This document shows, piece after piece, positions 27,162 through 37,058 of a stretch of DNA of 64,000 bases. The position numbers were made by a program, and so were the translations under genes. The DNA lies in NCBI RefSeq assembly GCF_020510565.1, contig NZ_CP075189.1, forward strand, positions 1,596,501 to 1,660,500, given 5' to 3'. The notes beneath the pieces were generated by a model. It was not told the DNA's origin and ran no database searches. It worked only from the letters and a program-made list of their open reading frames with translations. Each line of letters starts with the position of its first letter. Position 1 is the first letter of the stretch. The stretch is from Ferribacterium limneticum (GTDB lineage Bacteria; Pseudomonadota; Gammaproteobacteria; Burkholderiales; Rhodocyclaceae).

Positions 27162-28199
27162 CTAGAATAACTCCACTTCGCCCTTGGCGATTTCCCTGGC
27201 GGCCACGTCGCCTGAGGCAACCAGTTTTTCATAGCAGTCGACCCGGTTTCGGCCGTTCCGCTTGGCGAAATACAAGGCCTCGTCGGCGCGGTCGATCACA
27301 TCCGTCGGCGTGTCGTTGGGCATCAACGCGCTGAAACCTATGCTGACGGTAATGCGTCCGACCCGGCTGAACAGCTGTTTTTCGACGTTCGCGCGGAAGC
27401 GTTCAAGCGTCGCCAGGGCGAACTGCTCTTCCGTCGGCTGCAGCAGGGCGATGAATTCCTCGCCACCAAAACGGAACAACTGATCGTCGAAACGGAAGGA
27501 CTGGCGCATTTCCTGGGCCAGCATGATCAGTACTTCGTCGCCGATCAGGTGGCCGAAGTTGTCATTGACCTGCTTGAAATTATCAATGTCGCAGACAGCC
27601 AGCCAGTGGCTGCTGCCGGGCGTGCTGCGCCGCCGGCTTTCCGGGCCGCTGAGCATCTCGTCGCTGGCGGCTTTGCCGAGCAGTTCGAAGAGGTGTTTGT
27701 CGAAAGTCTTGCGGCTGGCCAGCCCGGTCAGGGTGTCCGCCTCGCCGTAATCGAGCAGCGAAATGTGGTTGCCGAAATATTCGATCAGGCCCATCAACGT
27801 CACACGGTGGTCGGCAGAAAACTCGTCGGCAAGAATCAGTTCGATCAGATAGATCGGTTCGTCGAGACGGATAACCGGAAAAACGATGCGATGCGTGCCG
27901 TCGTCGAGAAAATCGATGACAGCCGAGCGCTCCTTGCGGCACCGGTTGAGCAGTGGGTCGCGCTCGATCGGCTGGCAGTAGCGGTGGTCCGGCAGGTAGG
28001 CGTTGCGCAGGAATTGACCGTTCGGGCCATAGCCGGCACAGGCAAAGACCATCGCCTTTTTGTTACCGGCGTAACAGCGGTAGATGGTCAGGCGCTGCGG
28101 GTGAAAAAGGCCGAGCAGCGCATCAACCATGGCCGAATTGATCTCGGTGCGGTCTCGTCGCGCCGAAATTCGGACTACATGGCTGATCAGTTCAAGCAT
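27162..28199 (-). CDS. Diguanylate cyclase (GGDEF)
   Basis: A 345-residue soluble protein that makes cyclic di-GMP from GTP. The N-terminal 150 residues look like a GAF-type sensor (IDFLDDGTHRIVFPVIRLDEP). The GGDEF domain has DTLTGLASRKTFDKHL, CDIDNFKQVNDNFGHLIGDE and the active loop FRFGGEEFIALL. Five residues before it is an RxxD inhibitory site (RFDD), so product feedback is likely. The C-terminus has RADEALYFAKRNGRNRV. The signal it senses is unknown. It is monocistronic. Confidence 0.93.
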   Translation of the reverse strand: MLELISHVVRISARRDRTEINSAMVDALLGLFHPQRLTIYRCYAGNKKAMVFACAGYGPNGQFLRNAYLPDHRYCQPIERDPLLNRCRKERSAVIDFLDDGTHRIVFPVIRLDEPIYLIELILADEFSADHRVTLMGLIEYFGNHISLLDYGEADTLTGLASRKTFDKHLFELLGKAASDEMLSGPESRRRSTPGSSHWLAVCDIDNFKQVNDNFGHLIGDEVLIMLAQEMRQSFRFDDQLFRFGGEEFIALLQPTEEQFALATLERFRANVEKQLFSRVGRITVSIGFSALMPNDTPTDVIDRADEALYFAKRNGRNRVDCYEKLVASGDVAAREIAKGEVELF

Positions 28200-28280
28200 G
28201 GAATGGGTAGAGGTGTTATTTGGTTAAACTCATTGATTATAGCGAAAATGAGTTTCCGCTGTTTTGCCGTGTATCAGGCA

Positions 28281-28306
28281 CCGGCAGATGCAAAGCTACC
28301 TGCCGG
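28281..28306. promoter_or_regulatory. Inverted repeats and -10 upstream of ribF
   Basis: CCGGCAG (28281-28287) pairs with CTGCCGG (28300-28306). A TATAAT -10 (28331-28336) lies between it and the ribF ATG. A second repeat, CTCATTGATTATAGCGAAAATGAG, occurs at about 28229-28252. Either could be a regulatory site or a terminator for an upstream transcript; no FMN riboswitch is seen. Confidence 0.4.
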
Positions 28307-28362
28307 TATCCGACGGGTGGCTTAAATCGTTATAATTCAACGTTTTTCCCGACAATTTACTT

Positions 28363-29283
28363 ATGCGCGTTTTTCGCGGTTATTCGCGTCCCGTTCCTGC
28401 TCCTGTTGTGCTCGCCATCGGCAATTTTGATGGCGTCCACCTCGGGCATGCCGCGCTGGTAAAACGTCTGGCTTACGTGGCCGAGCAGCGCGAGCTGGCG
28501 CCCACGGTCCTGACTTTCGAACCGCATCCGCGCGAGTTTTTTGCGCCGGATTCCGCCCCCGCCCGTCTGACCACGCTACGCGAAAAACTTGAGTTGCTCG
28601 GTGAGTGCGGTGCGCGGCAGGTCGTTATTTGCCCGTTCAATGCGGCTTTTGCCGCACTGTCGGCTGACGAGTTCGTCGAGCAGGTGCTGGTCCGTGGCTG
28701 TCTGGTCCAGCACTTGATCATCGGTGACGATTTTCGCTTTGGTCGCGGCCGTAGCGGCGACTTTGCCCTGCTGCAGGATGCCGGCCGACGCTTTGGCTTT
28801 GCCGTCGAGGCGATGGGTAGCGTGCTGGCCGACGGCGAGCGCGTCTCCAGTTCGGCCGTCCGCCGGGCGCTGCTGGCCGGCGACATGGAGCACGCGGCTC
28901 GCCTGCTCGGTCGCCCCTATATCATCGACGGCCAGGTGTCGCATGGCCAAAAGCTGGGTCGTCAGATCGGTTTTGCGACGGCCAATCTGCGCATCAAGCA
29001 CAATCCGCTGCCGATGACTGGCGTCTTCGCCGTCGAGGTTAGCGGTCTGGGTGACAAGCCGCTTCCCGGCGTCGCCAATCTTGGCGTCCGGCCTACGGTG
29101 GGCGGAACACGGCCCTTGTTGGAAGTTCATCTCTTCGATTTCGATCGTGATATTTATGGGGCGCACATCTCGGTGCGTTTCGTCCATAAGTTGCGCGACG
29201 AACAACGTTTTCCCAATATTGACGCCCTCAAGGCGCAGATCGCGGCCGATGCCGCGGCTGCCCGGGCTTTTTTCGAGTTGTGA
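28363..29283 (+). CDS. ribF: Bifunctional riboflavin kinase/FAD synthetase
   Basis: It makes FMN and then FAD. The N-terminal nucleotidyltransferase domain has LAIGNFDGVHLGHAALVKRL, VLTFEPHPREFF and FRFGRGRSGDFALL with VSSSAVRRAL. The C-terminal kinase domain has GRQIGFATANLRI, GVANLGVRPTVGGTRPLLEVHLFDF and FVHKLRDEQRFPNIDALK. The length is 306. It heads ribF-ileS-lspA-fkpB-ispH, an order also found in E. coli. Confidence 0.96.
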   Translation: MRVFRGYSRPVPAPVVLAIGNFDGVHLGHAALVKRLAYVAEQRELAPTVLTFEPHPREFFAPDSAPARLTTLREKLELLGECGARQVVICPFNAAFAALSADEFVEQVLVRGCLVQHLIIGDDFRFGRGRSGDFALLQDAGRRFGFAVEAMGSVLADGERVSSSAVRRALLAGDMEHAARLLGRPYIIDGQVSHGQKLGRQIGFATANLRIKHNPLPMTGVFAVEVSGLGDKPLPGVANLGVRPTVGGTRPLLEVHLFDFDRDIYGAHISVRFVHKLRDEQRFPNIDALKAQIAADAAAARAFFEL

Positions 29284-29292
29284 GCACGCAAA

Positions 29293-32091
29293 ATGGCTGA
29301 TTACAAAGACACCCTGAACCTGCCGGATACGGCTTTCCCGATGCGCGGCGATCTGCCCAAGCGCGAACCGCAATGGGTCGCCCAGTGGCAGGAGAAAAAA
29401 CTCTATCAGCGCATCCGCGAGATCAGCGCCGGGCGTCCGCGTTTCGTGCTGCACGATGGCCCGCCCTACGCCAACGGTGATATCCACATCGGCCATGCGG
29501 TCAACAAGGTTTTGAAGGACATCATCGTCCGCTCGAAGACGCTGTCCGGTTTCGATGCACCCTACGTGCCGGGCTGGGACTGCCACGGCCTGCCCATCGA
29601 GCATCAGATCGAAAAGCAGCACGGCAAGAACATCCCCGCCGACAAAGTGCGCGAGCTGTCGCGCGCCTACGCAGCAGAGCAGGTCGAGCGCCAGAAGAAG
29701 GATTTCATCCGTCTCGGTGTGCTGGGCGACTGGGGCAATCCCTACCTGACCATGAATTTTTCGGCCGAGGCTGGCGAAATCCGTGCACTGGGTAAGATTC
29801 TCGAGCGGGGTTACCTCTATCAGGGCTTGAAACCGGTGAACTGGTGTCTGGACTGCGGTTCGGCGCTGGCCGAGGCTGAAGTCGAGTATGAAGACAAAAA
29901 CTCTCCGGCCATCGACGTCGCTTTCGAGGTCCACGAGAACCATGCCGGGAAGTTGGCCAATGCTTTCGGCCTGACCCATCTGCGTGGTCCGGCCTTTGCC
30001 GTGATCTGGACGACGACGCCATGGACGTTGCCGGCCAACGAGGCAGTCAGCGTGCATCCCGAGCTGCAATACGATCTGTACGAGACGGCCAAGGGCTCGT
30101 TGATTCTCGTGCATGAACTCGCCGAAGCCAGCCTGCAGCGCTACGGTCTCGAGGCCGAAATCGTTGCCTCCTGCAAGGGCGACAAGCTTGATCAGATCCT
30201 TCTCAAGCACCCGTTCCAGCCGCGCGATGTGGCGATCATCTGCGGTACGCACGTGACGACCGAGGCCGGTACCGGCCTGGTGCACACGGCGCCGGCGCAT
30301 GGCGTCGATGACTACAACATTGGCAAGAAATACGGCCTGCCGGTGAACAACCCGGTCGGCAACGACGGCCGCTTCATCAGTACGACGCCAGCGCTTTCGG
30401 TTGGCGAACTGGCCGGCAAGACGGTCTGGGAGGCCAATCCGCTGGTGTTGCAGGAACTGGAATCCCACGGTCGACTGTTAAAAAACGAGAAAATCAAACA
30501 CAGCTACCCGCATTGCTGGCGGCACAAGACCCCGATTATTTTCCGCGCCACGACGCAATGGTTCATCGGCATGGACAACAAGTCCAACGAGGATGCGTCG
30601 ACCCTGCGCTGGATCGCCGAGCGCGCCGTTGATGAAACGCAGTTCTTCCCGGCCTGGGGCCGCGCTCGTCTGGAAGCGATGATGAAGACCCGGCCGGACT
30701 GGTGCGTGTCGCGTCAGCGCAACTGGGGTGTGCCGATTCCCTTCTTCTTGCACAAGGAAACCGGCCAGCCGCATCCGCGTACGGCCGAGTTGATCGAACA
30801 GGTCGCCCAGCGCGTCGAGAAGGCTGGTATCGAAGCGTGGTTCAGCCTCGACGCTGCCGAGTTGCTGGGCGCAGAAGCCGACCAGTACGTCAAGATGAAG
30901 GACACGCTGGACGTCTGGTTCGATTCGGGTACGACCCACTGGCACGTCATGCGTGGCTCGCATGCAGCTGATCTCAGCTATCCGGCCGATCTCTATCTCG
31001 AAGGCTCCGACCAGCATCGCGGCTGGTTCCAGTCTTCGCTGCTCTCCGGTTGCGCGATCGACGGTCGCGCCCCGTACAAGGCGCTGCTGACGCACGGCTT
31101 CGTGGTCGATGGCAAGGGCCACAAGATGTCCAAGTCCAAGGGTAACGTCATCGCGCCGCAGCAGGTGTCCGACAAGATGGGCGCCGACATCCTGCGTTTG
31201 TGGACAGCCTCAACCGACTATTCCGGCGAACTGACGATTTCCGACGAAATCCTCAAGCGCGTCGTCGAAGGCTACCGCCGTATCCGCAACACGCTGCGCT
31301 TCCTGTTGGCCAATGTCTCCGATTTCGACGCCAACGCCGACATGCTGCCGGTTGAGCAATGGCTCGAAATCGATCGCTACGCGCTGGCGCTGACCCGCGA
31401 ATTGCAGGATAGCTGCCGCGCCGACTACGACAAGTACGAGTTCCACCGCGTGGTTCAGGCGCTGCAGACGTTCTGTTCAGAAGATCTCGGTGGTTTCTAC
31501 CTCGACATCCTCAAGGACCGCCTGTACACGACGGCGCCGAAGTCGGTAGCCCGGCGTTCTGCACAGTCGGCGCTGTGGCACATTACGCAGGCGTTTGTCC
31601 GTTTGCTGGCCCCGATCACCGCCTTCACGGCCGAAGAAGTCTGGCAGGTGCTGACCGGCAAGGCTGACGACTCGGTCATGTTCCAGCTCTGGCACGAACT
31701 CCCGACGCAATCCGGCGAGGGCGATCTGCTCGCCAAGTGGGCGCTGATCCGCACGGCCCGTGCCGATGTGACCAAGGCGCTCGAAGAACAGCGCGAAGCC
31801 GGCAAGATCGGTTCGGCGCTGCAGGCGGCGGTCGAAATCCATTGTTCTGGCGAGAAGTTCGATGCCCTAGCCTCGCTTGGCGACGATTTGAAATTTGTGC
31901 TTATTTGCTCGTTGACCGTAGCAATCCGCGATGAAAACGAACAAGTCATCGCCACCCCGCTCGACCACGCCAAGTGCGAGCGCTGCTGGCACGTCCGCGA
32001 AGATGTCGGTGCCCACGCCGAGCATCCGGGGCTGTGTGGTCGCTGCGTCAGCAACCTGCATGGTGACGGCGAGGCGCGTGCGTATGCCTAG
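29293..32091 (+). CDS. ileS: Isoleucyl-tRNA synthetase
   Basis: A class Ia synthetase of 932 residues. The HIGH motif is in [21 protein letters not shown] and the KMSKS motif in [16 protein letters not shown]. The CP1 editing domain has [13 protein letters not shown] and [19 protein letters not shown]. The C-terminal zinc ribbon has CERCW and [10 protein letters not shown] divergent copy of the dispersed repeat lies in the codons for residues about 865-878 ([12 protein letters not shown]), but the local protein sequence still fits the family. Its last 8 bp overlap lspA. Confidence 0.97.
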   Translation: MADYKDTLNLPDTAFPMRGDLPKREPQWVAQWQEKKLYQRIREISAGRPRFVLHDGPPYANGDIHIGHAVNKVLKDIIVRSKTLSGFDAPYVPGWDCHGLPIEHQIEKQHGKNIPADKVRELSRAYAAEQVERQKKDFIRLGVLGDWGNPYLTMNFSAEAGEIRALGKILERGYLYQGLKPVNWCLDCGSALAEAEVEYEDKNSPAIDVAFEVHENHAGKLANAFGLTHLRGPAFAVIWTTTPWTLPANEAVSVHPELQYDLYETAKGSLILVHELAEASLQRYGLEAEIVASCKGDKLDQILLKHPFQPRDVAIICGTHVTTEAGTGLVHTAPAHGVDDYNIGKKYGLPVNNPVGNDGRFISTTPALSVGELAGKTVWEANPLVLQELESHGRLLKNEKIKHSYPHCWRHKTPIIFRATTQWFIGMDNKSNEDASTLRWIAERAVDETQFFPAWGRARLEAMMKTRPDWCVSRQRNWGVPIPFFLHKETGQPHPRTAELIEQVAQRVEKAGIEAWFSLDAAELLGAEADQYVKMKDTLDVWFDSGTTHWHVMRGSHAADLSYPADLYLEGSDQHRGWFQSSLLSGCAIDGRAPYKALLTHGFVVDGKGHKMSKSKGNVIAPQQVSDKMGADILRLWTASTDYSGELTISDEILKRVVEGYRRIRNTLRFLLANVSDFDANADMLPVEQWLEIDRYALALTRELQDSCRADYDKYEFHRVVQALQTFCSEDLGGFYLDILKDRLYTTAPKSVARRSAQSALWHITQAFVRLLAPITAFTAEEVWQVLTGKADDSVMFQLWHELPTQSGEGDLLAKWALIRTARADVTKALEEQREAGKIGSALQAAVEIHCSGEKFDALASLGDDLKFVLICSLTVAIRDENEQVIATPLDHAKCERCWHVREDVGAHAEHPGLCGRCVSNLHGDGEARAYA
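31886..31924 (+). repeat. Dispersed repeat copy inside ileS
   Basis: A 39-base ungapped match, about 30 of 39 bases, to the copy at 18537-18575, with the shared exact core GTTGACCGTAGCAAT. It is in sense orientation and in frame. Confidence 0.75.
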
Positions 32092-32566
32092 TGCCGGGCG
32101 CTGGTACGCGCTGGCCGGGCTGGTCGTTGTGCTCGACCAGCTCAGCAAGTGGTTGGTGCTCGAGAACATCGGCTTCGGTGAAACGATCTACGTCGCGCCG
32201 TTCTGGAACTGGGTGCTGACTTTCAACCCCGGCGCTGCCTTCAGCTTCCTGGCCGACCAGCCTGGCTGGCAACGCTGGCTGTTCACGGCACTGGCGCTCG
32301 GCGTTTCCGGCTGGATTGCCTTCATGCTCCGCCAGCATCCGCAACAAAGGCTGCTGTCGCTGGCCTTGACGCTGGTCATGGGCGGCGCGCTGGGCAATGT
32401 TATCGACCGTGTCCGCTTCGGCGCCGTGGTCGATTTTGTTCAATGGCATGTCGCCGGTTTCTACTGGCCGGCCTTCAATGTTGCCGATTCTGCCATCACC
32501 ATCGGTGCCATTCTGCTCGTTGTCGAGCAGTTGACCACCGGCAATAAAAAAGAGATTTCCCGATGA
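32084..32566 (+). CDS. lspA: Lipoprotein signal peptidase (signal peptidase II)
   Basis: An aspartic membrane protease that removes signal peptides from diacylated prolipoproteins. Four transmembrane helices are seen. The catalytic aspartates are in [16 protein letters not shown] and [24 protein letters not shown] is also conserved. The ATG at 32084 gives 160 residues and overlaps ileS by 8 bp. Its stop overlaps the fkpB start as ATGA. Confidence 0.96.
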   Translation: MPSAGRWYALAGLVVVLDQLSKWLVLENIGFGETIYVAPFWNWVLTFNPGAAFSFLADQPGWQRWLFTALALGVSGWIAFMLRQHPQQRLLSLALTLVMGGALGNVIDRVRFGAVVDFVQWHVAGFYWPAFNVADSAITIGAILLVVEQLTTGNKKEISR

Positions 32567-32994
32567 CCGCTAGCGTCCGTTCCGACAGTTTTTTGACCCT
32601 GCACTATCGAATTACGACGGTGGATGGTGAAGAGTTTCTCTCTACCTTCGACATGAGCCCCGCCACGCTGCAAATGGGCAGCGGACAACTGGCTGAAAAC
32701 CTCGAATCAGTGCTCATCGGCCTCCCGGCGCACGAGCGCTTTGTCTTTGAACTCGAACCGGCACAAGGCTTTGGGCAACACAATGATCGTCTGGTCGAGC
32801 GTATCGCACGCAGCGGATTGCCGGCCGACATGGAACTCAAGGAGAATTCCGTCGTCGAATTCACCGCCCCCAACGGCGGCACCTTCGCCGGCTTCCTGCG
32901 CGAGCTTGATGCCACGCACGCCTTGTTCGACTTCAATCACCCGATGGCCGGAAAAACGATCCGCTTCGAGGTGGAAATCATCGGAATCATGTAA
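32563..32994 (+). CDS. fkpB: FKBP-type peptidyl-prolyl isomerase (FkpB/SlpA-like)
   Basis: A 143-residue SlyD-like FKBP. It has LTLHYRITTVDGEEFLSTFD, MGSGQLAENLESVLIGLPAHERF, EPAQGFGQHNDRLV and the C-terminal DFNHPMAGKTIRFEVEI. It lacks the metal-binding His-rich tail of SlyD. Its place between lspA and ispH is that of fkpB in E. coli. Confidence 0.93.
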   Translation: MTASVRSDSFLTLHYRITTVDGEEFLSTFDMSPATLQMGSGQLAENLESVLIGLPAHERFVFELEPAQGFGQHNDRLVERIARSGLPADMELKENSVVEFTAPNGGTFAGFLRELDATHALFDFNHPMAGKTIRFEVEIIGIM

Positions 32995-33921
32995 ATGCAA
33001 GTCATCCTCGCCAACCCCCGCGGCTTCTGTGCCGGCGTCGAACGCGCCATCGCCATCGTCGAGCGCGCGCTGGAAAAATTCGGCGCGCCGATCTATGTCC
33101 GCCACGAAGTCGTGCACAACAAATTCGTCTGCGACGACCTGCGCTCCAAGGGGGCTGTTTTCATTGAGGATTTGAGCGAGGTTCCGTCAGGCAGCACCGT
33201 TATTTTCAGCGCCCACGGCGTGTCGAAGGCGGTGCGCAGCGAAGCCGAAGAGCGCGGCCTCAAAGTTTTCGACGCCACCTGCCCACTGGTCACCAAGGTG
33301 CACGTCGAAGTCGGCAAGATGCGCAACCAGACCCGCGAAGTAGTCATGATCGGCCACAAGGGCCACCCGGAAGTCGAAGGGACGATGGGGCAGAGTACCG
33401 GTGGCATGTATCTGGTCGAAACGGTTGAGGATGTGGCTACTCTGGAGGTTCTTAATCCGGAAAGCCTTTCCTTCGTGACCCAGACTACCCTTTCGGTTGA
33501 TGACGCCACTGTTGTCATCAATGCCCTGAAACAACGCTTTCCGGAAATTCAGGGGCCGAAAAAGGATGACATCTGCTACGCCACACAAAATCGGCAAGAT
33601 GCAGTCAAAGCACTAGCGGATGTATGTGACTTGGTGATCGTGGTGGGTAGTCAGAATAGCTCGAACTCACGACGGCTCAAGGAGGTGGCGATCGCTCGGG
33701 GTGTAGAGGGAATTCTCATTGATGGCCCGGATGAAATCGATGAGGCATGGTTTTCAGGAAAGAGTCGGATTGGAGTGACTGCAGGAGCGTCTGCTCCCGA
33801 AATTCTCGTACTTCAAGTGGTTGACCGCATCAAAATGTCGGGGCTTGACCCTGTACCCGTAGTCCAGTTCGATGGGGAAAAGGAGGGGGTTTCCTTCCCG
33901 TTGCCAAGAGAGCTCGCTTGA
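32995..33921 (+). CDS. ispH: 4-hydroxy-3-methylbut-2-enyl diphosphate reductase
   Basis: Last enzyme of the MEP pathway, making isopentenyl and dimethylallyl diphosphate. The three Fe-S cysteines are seen in [20 protein letters not shown] and [11 protein letters not shown]; the active Glu is in GTMGQSTGG and SSNSRRL binds diphosphate. The length of 308 is normal. The first ~400 bp use the GC-rich codons of the neighbours, while the rest uses clearly more A/T-ending codons, as in the pilin region behind it. This suggests a recombination junction inside the gene. Confidence 0.96.
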   Translation: MQVILANPRGFCAGVERAIAIVERALEKFGAPIYVRHEVVHNKFVCDDLRSKGAVFIEDLSEVPSGSTVIFSAHGVSKAVRSEAEERGLKVFDATCPLVTKVHVEVGKMRNQTREVVMIGHKGHPEVEGTMGQSTGGMYLVETVEDVATLEVLNPESLSFVTQTTLSVDDATVVINALKQRFPEIQGPKKDDICYATQNRQDAVKALADVCDLVIVVGSQNSSNSRRLKEVAIARGVEGILIDGPDEIDEAWFSGKSRIGVTAGASAPEILVLQVVDRIKMSGLDPVPVVQFDGEKEGVSFPLPRELA

Positions 33922-33948
33922 GTTTATCTCTGCCGCTGACCGAGATGA

Positions 33949-34596
33949 TCAGGATGACGAATAGTCTATTTCAAGGATCCGCCAGCTCTTGATCGCTTTT
34001 CCCCCTGATACTCCCGGGCTGAATTTCGCTGATTTGAATAGCCCAACCAGCGTAGAGGCGTAGTCTTCCGCGAAATTCGATTCAAGCAATTCCACATTGT
34101 CCGCGAAGCCTTCTTCGTTGACGAACACTTTTATGCGCATGAAGCCTTCAGGGCTAAATGACTCCGAAGGCAACGGCAGATCCAGCGGTTCGATGACGCC
34201 TGCCATTTGTTCTATGCTATCTGGCGAGGCATAAGGAGATTCTTCAGCAATCTCCTCGTAAGGTGGAGCAAAGAAACCAGGTGCTTCAGGTCTGTCTGCT
34301 GCATTGTCGAATGACCTGGAGATTGGTGATGCAAACTTCGGGGCAGGCTGAGGTTTAGCCAGAACAAGACTTGCACCCATGCTGGGAGTCGAGCGAAATT
34401 CCCCCGAGTTTGTCCTGCTGCTATCGACGCGGGGTGCCAAGTTTCCCGCGACAATCGCGTGTACGGCCAGCGACACCAGAAGGCTGAATGTCAAAGGGCT
34501 CCACAGTTTCTGATTGGTTATGGAGCAATCAGAAAATGCGGGTTTGAAAGCCCTGAATGGATGCCAGATAGTCGGGTTAGGGAAATGTGGTGCCAA
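33949..34596 (-). CDS. TonB-like C-terminal domain protein, membrane-anchored
   Basis: A 215-residue protein: a short cytoplasmic N-terminus, one membrane helix (about residues 33-52, PLTFSLLVSLAVHAIVAG), a Pro/Ser-rich periplasmic spacer, then a domain with FMRIKVFVNEEGFADNVELL and LVGLFKSAKFSPGVSGGKAIKSW, like the TonB C-terminal fold. No exbB/exbD is nearby. It may couple to an outer-membrane receptor or be a lone TonB-like protein. It lies between ispH (convergent) and the pilin operon (divergent). Confidence 0.7.
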   Translation of the reverse strand: MAPHFPNPTIWHPFRAFKPAFSDCSITNQKLWSPLTFSLLVSLAVHAIVAGNLAPRVDSSRTNSGEFRSTPSMGASLVLAKPQPAPKFASPISRSFDNAADRPEAPGFFAPPYEEIAEESPYASPDSIEQMAGVIEPLDLPLPSESFSPEGFMRIKVFVNEEGFADNVELLESNFAEDYASTLVGLFKSAKFSPGVSGGKAIKSWRILEIDYSSS

Positions 34597-34758
34597 AATG
34601 CAAATGTCTGAAAATTAGAGAGAGTATATTTTTGCACTACTTGGTTTATTAGGCGTGACCGGCCGTCGTGAAAATTAATCCGCTTGGCAGACCAGATGGC
34701 CAAATCGCAATGGCATCTGCGATGATTCAATCAAACGCAATATAGGCGCGAGGTAAAT

Positions 34759-35277
34759 ATGCGGCGGGTATCGGGTTTTACTTTGGTGGAAATGATGGTT
34801 GTGGCGGCAATTTTGGCGATCCTCGCATCGATTGCCTTGCCGTCGTTTCGACCGATGATTGCCAACAATCGTATTGTGGCCAATACAAATGATCTGATTG
34901 CCGATCTGGCGTTGGCTCGCAGCGAGGCGGCAAAGCGCGGTGGCACCACTGTGGTTACCGTCTGCGCCAGTAGCGATGGAAGTTCCTGTTCAGGATCGAC
35001 CGACTGGTCAGGAGGGCGTCTGGTATTCCTTGATGGTGGCACGCAGGGAGCAGTCGACGGTACGGATTCGACCAACGTGCTACGCAACAGTCGTGCTGTA
35101 AGTAACTTGGTACTTACGTCGACAGTTGCTTCTTTTTCCTATTTGTCTGATGGTTCAGTTAGCTCAAACCTACCCGGAACGGTGACGGTTTGTAGTAGTG
35201 GCGTTATTGGACGAATTGTCTCTATTTCAAACATCGGCCGTGCCAAGGTGGATGCTACGGCAGCTGCGTGCTCCTAG
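34759..35277 (+). CDS. fimT: GspH/FimT-type minor pseudopilin
   Basis: A 172-residue type IV prepilin: a short basic leader (MRRVSG) cleaved before FTLVEMMVVAAILAILASIA, with Glu5 of the mature form present. The GspH/FimT domain follows (NRIVANTNDLIADLALARSEAAKRG) with paired cysteines. FimT/FimU minor pilins prime pilus assembly, and some FimT proteins bind DNA in transformation. It is first in fimT-pilV-pilW-pilX-pilY1-pilE. Confidence 0.9.
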   Translation: MRRVSGFTLVEMMVVAAILAILASIALPSFRPMIANNRIVANTNDLIADLALARSEAAKRGGTTVVTVCASSDGSSCSGSTDWSGGRLVFLDGGTQGAVDGTDSTNVLRNSRAVSNLVLTSTVASFSYLSDGSVSSNLPGTVTVCSSGVIGRIVSISNIGRAKVDATAAACS

Positions 35278-35288
35278 AGGGATATCAA

Positions 35289-35708
35289 ATGATCGCTCCA
35301 CACATCTCTGTTCGCCAGGGCGGTATGGCCCTTCTGGAGGCAATGATCTCCGTTGTCGTGCTTTCCGTTGGCTTGCTCGGTCTTGCCGGTCTCCAGCTTG
35401 CCGGGATAAAAAGCAATCAAGTTGCCTATGAACGATCGGTGGCCACCATGCACGCTTACGGAGTGGCGGATCGAATTCGGGCGGGAATGGATCCGGATAA
35501 ACGCGTGCCTGTTACTCTCTCTCAAGCACAGACTGCTGCGGCTGATTGGGTGAGTGAGAATGTTCTCTTTCCGGGCGAATCGGTTGGGGTTAGCCAACCT
35601 ACTGGGGGTAACCAATTCATAATTCGTGTCACTTGGACGGAGAGGTGTCTGGAAACAGGTTGTTCTGGGTCAGGAACTCGGAGCTTCGACACGGAGTTAT
35701 TGCCATGA
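35289..35708 (+). CDS. pilV: Type IV pilus minor pilin PilV
   Basis: The prepilin site is QGG before MALLEAMISVVVLSVGLLGL. The LLGLAGLQL end of the helix is typical of PilV. Two cysteines near the C-terminus (CLETGC) can form a disulfide. The ATG at 35289 is chosen over a GTG at 35268 because it follows AGAGGG at the right distance. The stop overlaps pilW as ATGA. PilV, PilW, PilX and the pseudopilin form the priming complex that carries PilY1. Confidence 0.88.
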   Translation: MIAPHISVRQGGMALLEAMISVVVLSVGLLGLAGLQLAGIKSNQVAYERSVATMHAYGVADRIRAGMDPDKRVPVTLSQAQTAAADWVSENVLFPGESVGVSQPTGGNQFIIRVTWTERCLETGCSGSGTRSFDTELLP

Positions 35709-36457
35709 AATCCGCTATTCCCATTCAACCTGCAGCTGAAACTATTCGGTTGGAGCAAGGATTTTCGTTGGTCGAACTGATGGTTGCCCTGGTGATTGGC
35801 CTGATCGTGCTGCTGGTTGTTGGAACCTTGTTTATGAACAGCAGGCAGACCTATCTGGCTCAGGATGCAAATTCGAGGTTGCAGGAAAATGCTCGTTACG
35901 CAACCGAATTGTTCGGGCGCCAGATTCGTTCGGCTGGCTATACTGCTACCAGTTTCAGCCCTCTATCAGCTACTGATCTGTTTGCCAAGCCACCCAGTAC
36001 CAAGTTCTCCGGAACTGCCATTTCGGGGACAGAAGTTAGTGGTGGCTCAGATACGCTTACTTTGAGTTTCGACGGTAGCAAGGATTGTCTGGGGCAGGCG
36101 GCAACGCAGCCAAGCAATCTTTTCCGGGTGAATGCCTCTGGTCAGCTCGAGTGTGTTGCCGGAGGAAATGTCGGAGTGATTCTCGATGATGTAGAGTCGA
36201 TGCAGGTTACATACCGTGTGAAAGGCAAGACGGCGTATGACCCTGCCAGTTCGGTGGATATGGCCAACGTCACTAGCGTTCGGATTTGCCTGCTTCTGCG
36301 TGCCAAGGCGGATGGAAACAAGCGTGCTGTTGAATCGGGTCAAAGCCAGACCTATGACGATGATTGTTCAGCGGCTACTGTTTCAGTGATTAAATCAGAT
36401 GGTTATATTCGTCGAGCAATAGGAATGACGTTCGTTTTGCGGAACCAGATGCCATGA
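35705..36457 (+). CDS. pilW: Type IV pilus minor pilin PilW
   Basis: A 250-residue prepilin with leader ending LEQG before FSLVELMVALVIGLIVLLVV. PilW features follow: SRQTYLAQDANSRLQENARYA and a long C-terminal beta domain with conserved cysteines (DCLGQ, LECVAGG). The larger size fits PilW. It is translationally coupled on both sides (ATGA with pilV and with pilX). Confidence 0.9.
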   Translation: MKSAIPIQPAAETIRLEQGFSLVELMVALVIGLIVLLVVGTLFMNSRQTYLAQDANSRLQENARYATELFGRQIRSAGYTATSFSPLSATDLFAKPPSTKFSGTAISGTEVSGGSDTLTLSFDGSKDCLGQAATQPSNLFRVNASGQLECVAGGNVGVILDDVESMQVTYRVKGKTAYDPASSVDMANVTSVRICLLLRAKADGNKRAVESGQSQTYDDDCSAATVSVIKSDGYIRRAIGMTFVLRNQMP

Positions 36458-37053
36458 CAACAACCGAAGTATTTGAACGTCCGGAATTGCAGGTAAGAAA
36501 TATTCCGAGGGTAGTGAGGGTGGTGCCTCGTGAGTGTGGCGCATCACTTGTCGTTGCACTTATTTTTCTGATTATTCTTACCATATTGGGTCTGACCGCA
36601 ATGCGTGTGGCAACGATGGAAGAGCGCATGTCAGGCAATTCACGCGATCGGAGTCTGGCGTTTCAGGCTGCCGAAGCAGCCTTGCGTGATGCAGAGGCGG
36701 ATATCGAATGTATAAAGTTTGGCACACCACCGGATCCGCGGAGCGCTTGTATTTCGGGTATGACTGGGGCTGATGCAGCCTGTACGAAGGGGCTTTGTTG
36801 CAACTTGAGCGGATTGGCTTGTGTTGAGCCTTCAACTCCTGTTTATAGCAGCAAGAGTCTATCGGCGGCTCCAAGCGTTAAATATGGTGACGCCACAGGG
36901 GCATCCGCGCTCACAGGTTTGTCGTTTCCGCCCAGATACCTGATAGAGCCATTTATTCTTAACGAAGTAAATCATTACCGCATCACCGCTCGTGGTTACG
37001 GGGTGAATCCCGATACGCAGGTAACCCTGCAAGAAATATATAAGAAGGAGTAA
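36454..37053 (+). CDS. pilX: Type IV pilus assembly protein PilX
   Basis: A 199-residue protein. The PilX N-terminal pattern is clear: GASLVVALIFLIILTILGLT, then TMEERMSGNSRDRSLAFQAA and EAALRDAEADI. The leader is unusually long (about 29 residues) with several arginines before the hydrophobic segment, and the cleavage site is not the usual G/F. It has many cysteines in the middle (ACTKGLCCNLSGLAC). It lies 5 bp before pilY1. Confidence 0.87.
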   Translation: MTTTEVFERPELQVRNIPRVVRVVPRECGASLVVALIFLIILTILGLTAMRVATMEERMSGNSRDRSLAFQAAEAALRDAEADIECIKFGTPPDPRSACISGMTGADAACTKGLCCNLSGLACVEPSTPVYSSKSLSAAPSVKYGDATGASALTGLSFPPRYLIEPFILNEVNHYRITARGYGVNPDTQVTLQEIYKKE

Positions 37054-37058
37054 TTGCC

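Noticed and set aside
28576..30468. A 630-codon open frame opposite ribF and ileS
   Set aside because: It crosses two conserved genes in antisense and has no recognisable domain.
33818..33836. GGTTGACCGCATCAA in ispH, similar to the dispersed repeat core
   Set aside because: The match is short (13 of 15), the T-rich arm is absent and the residues VVDRIK are normal for IspH.
34684..34702. Possible sigma-54 promoter (TTGGCAG...TGGC) before fimT
   Set aside because: The GG to GC spacing is 11 instead of 10 bases and the -12 box is poor.
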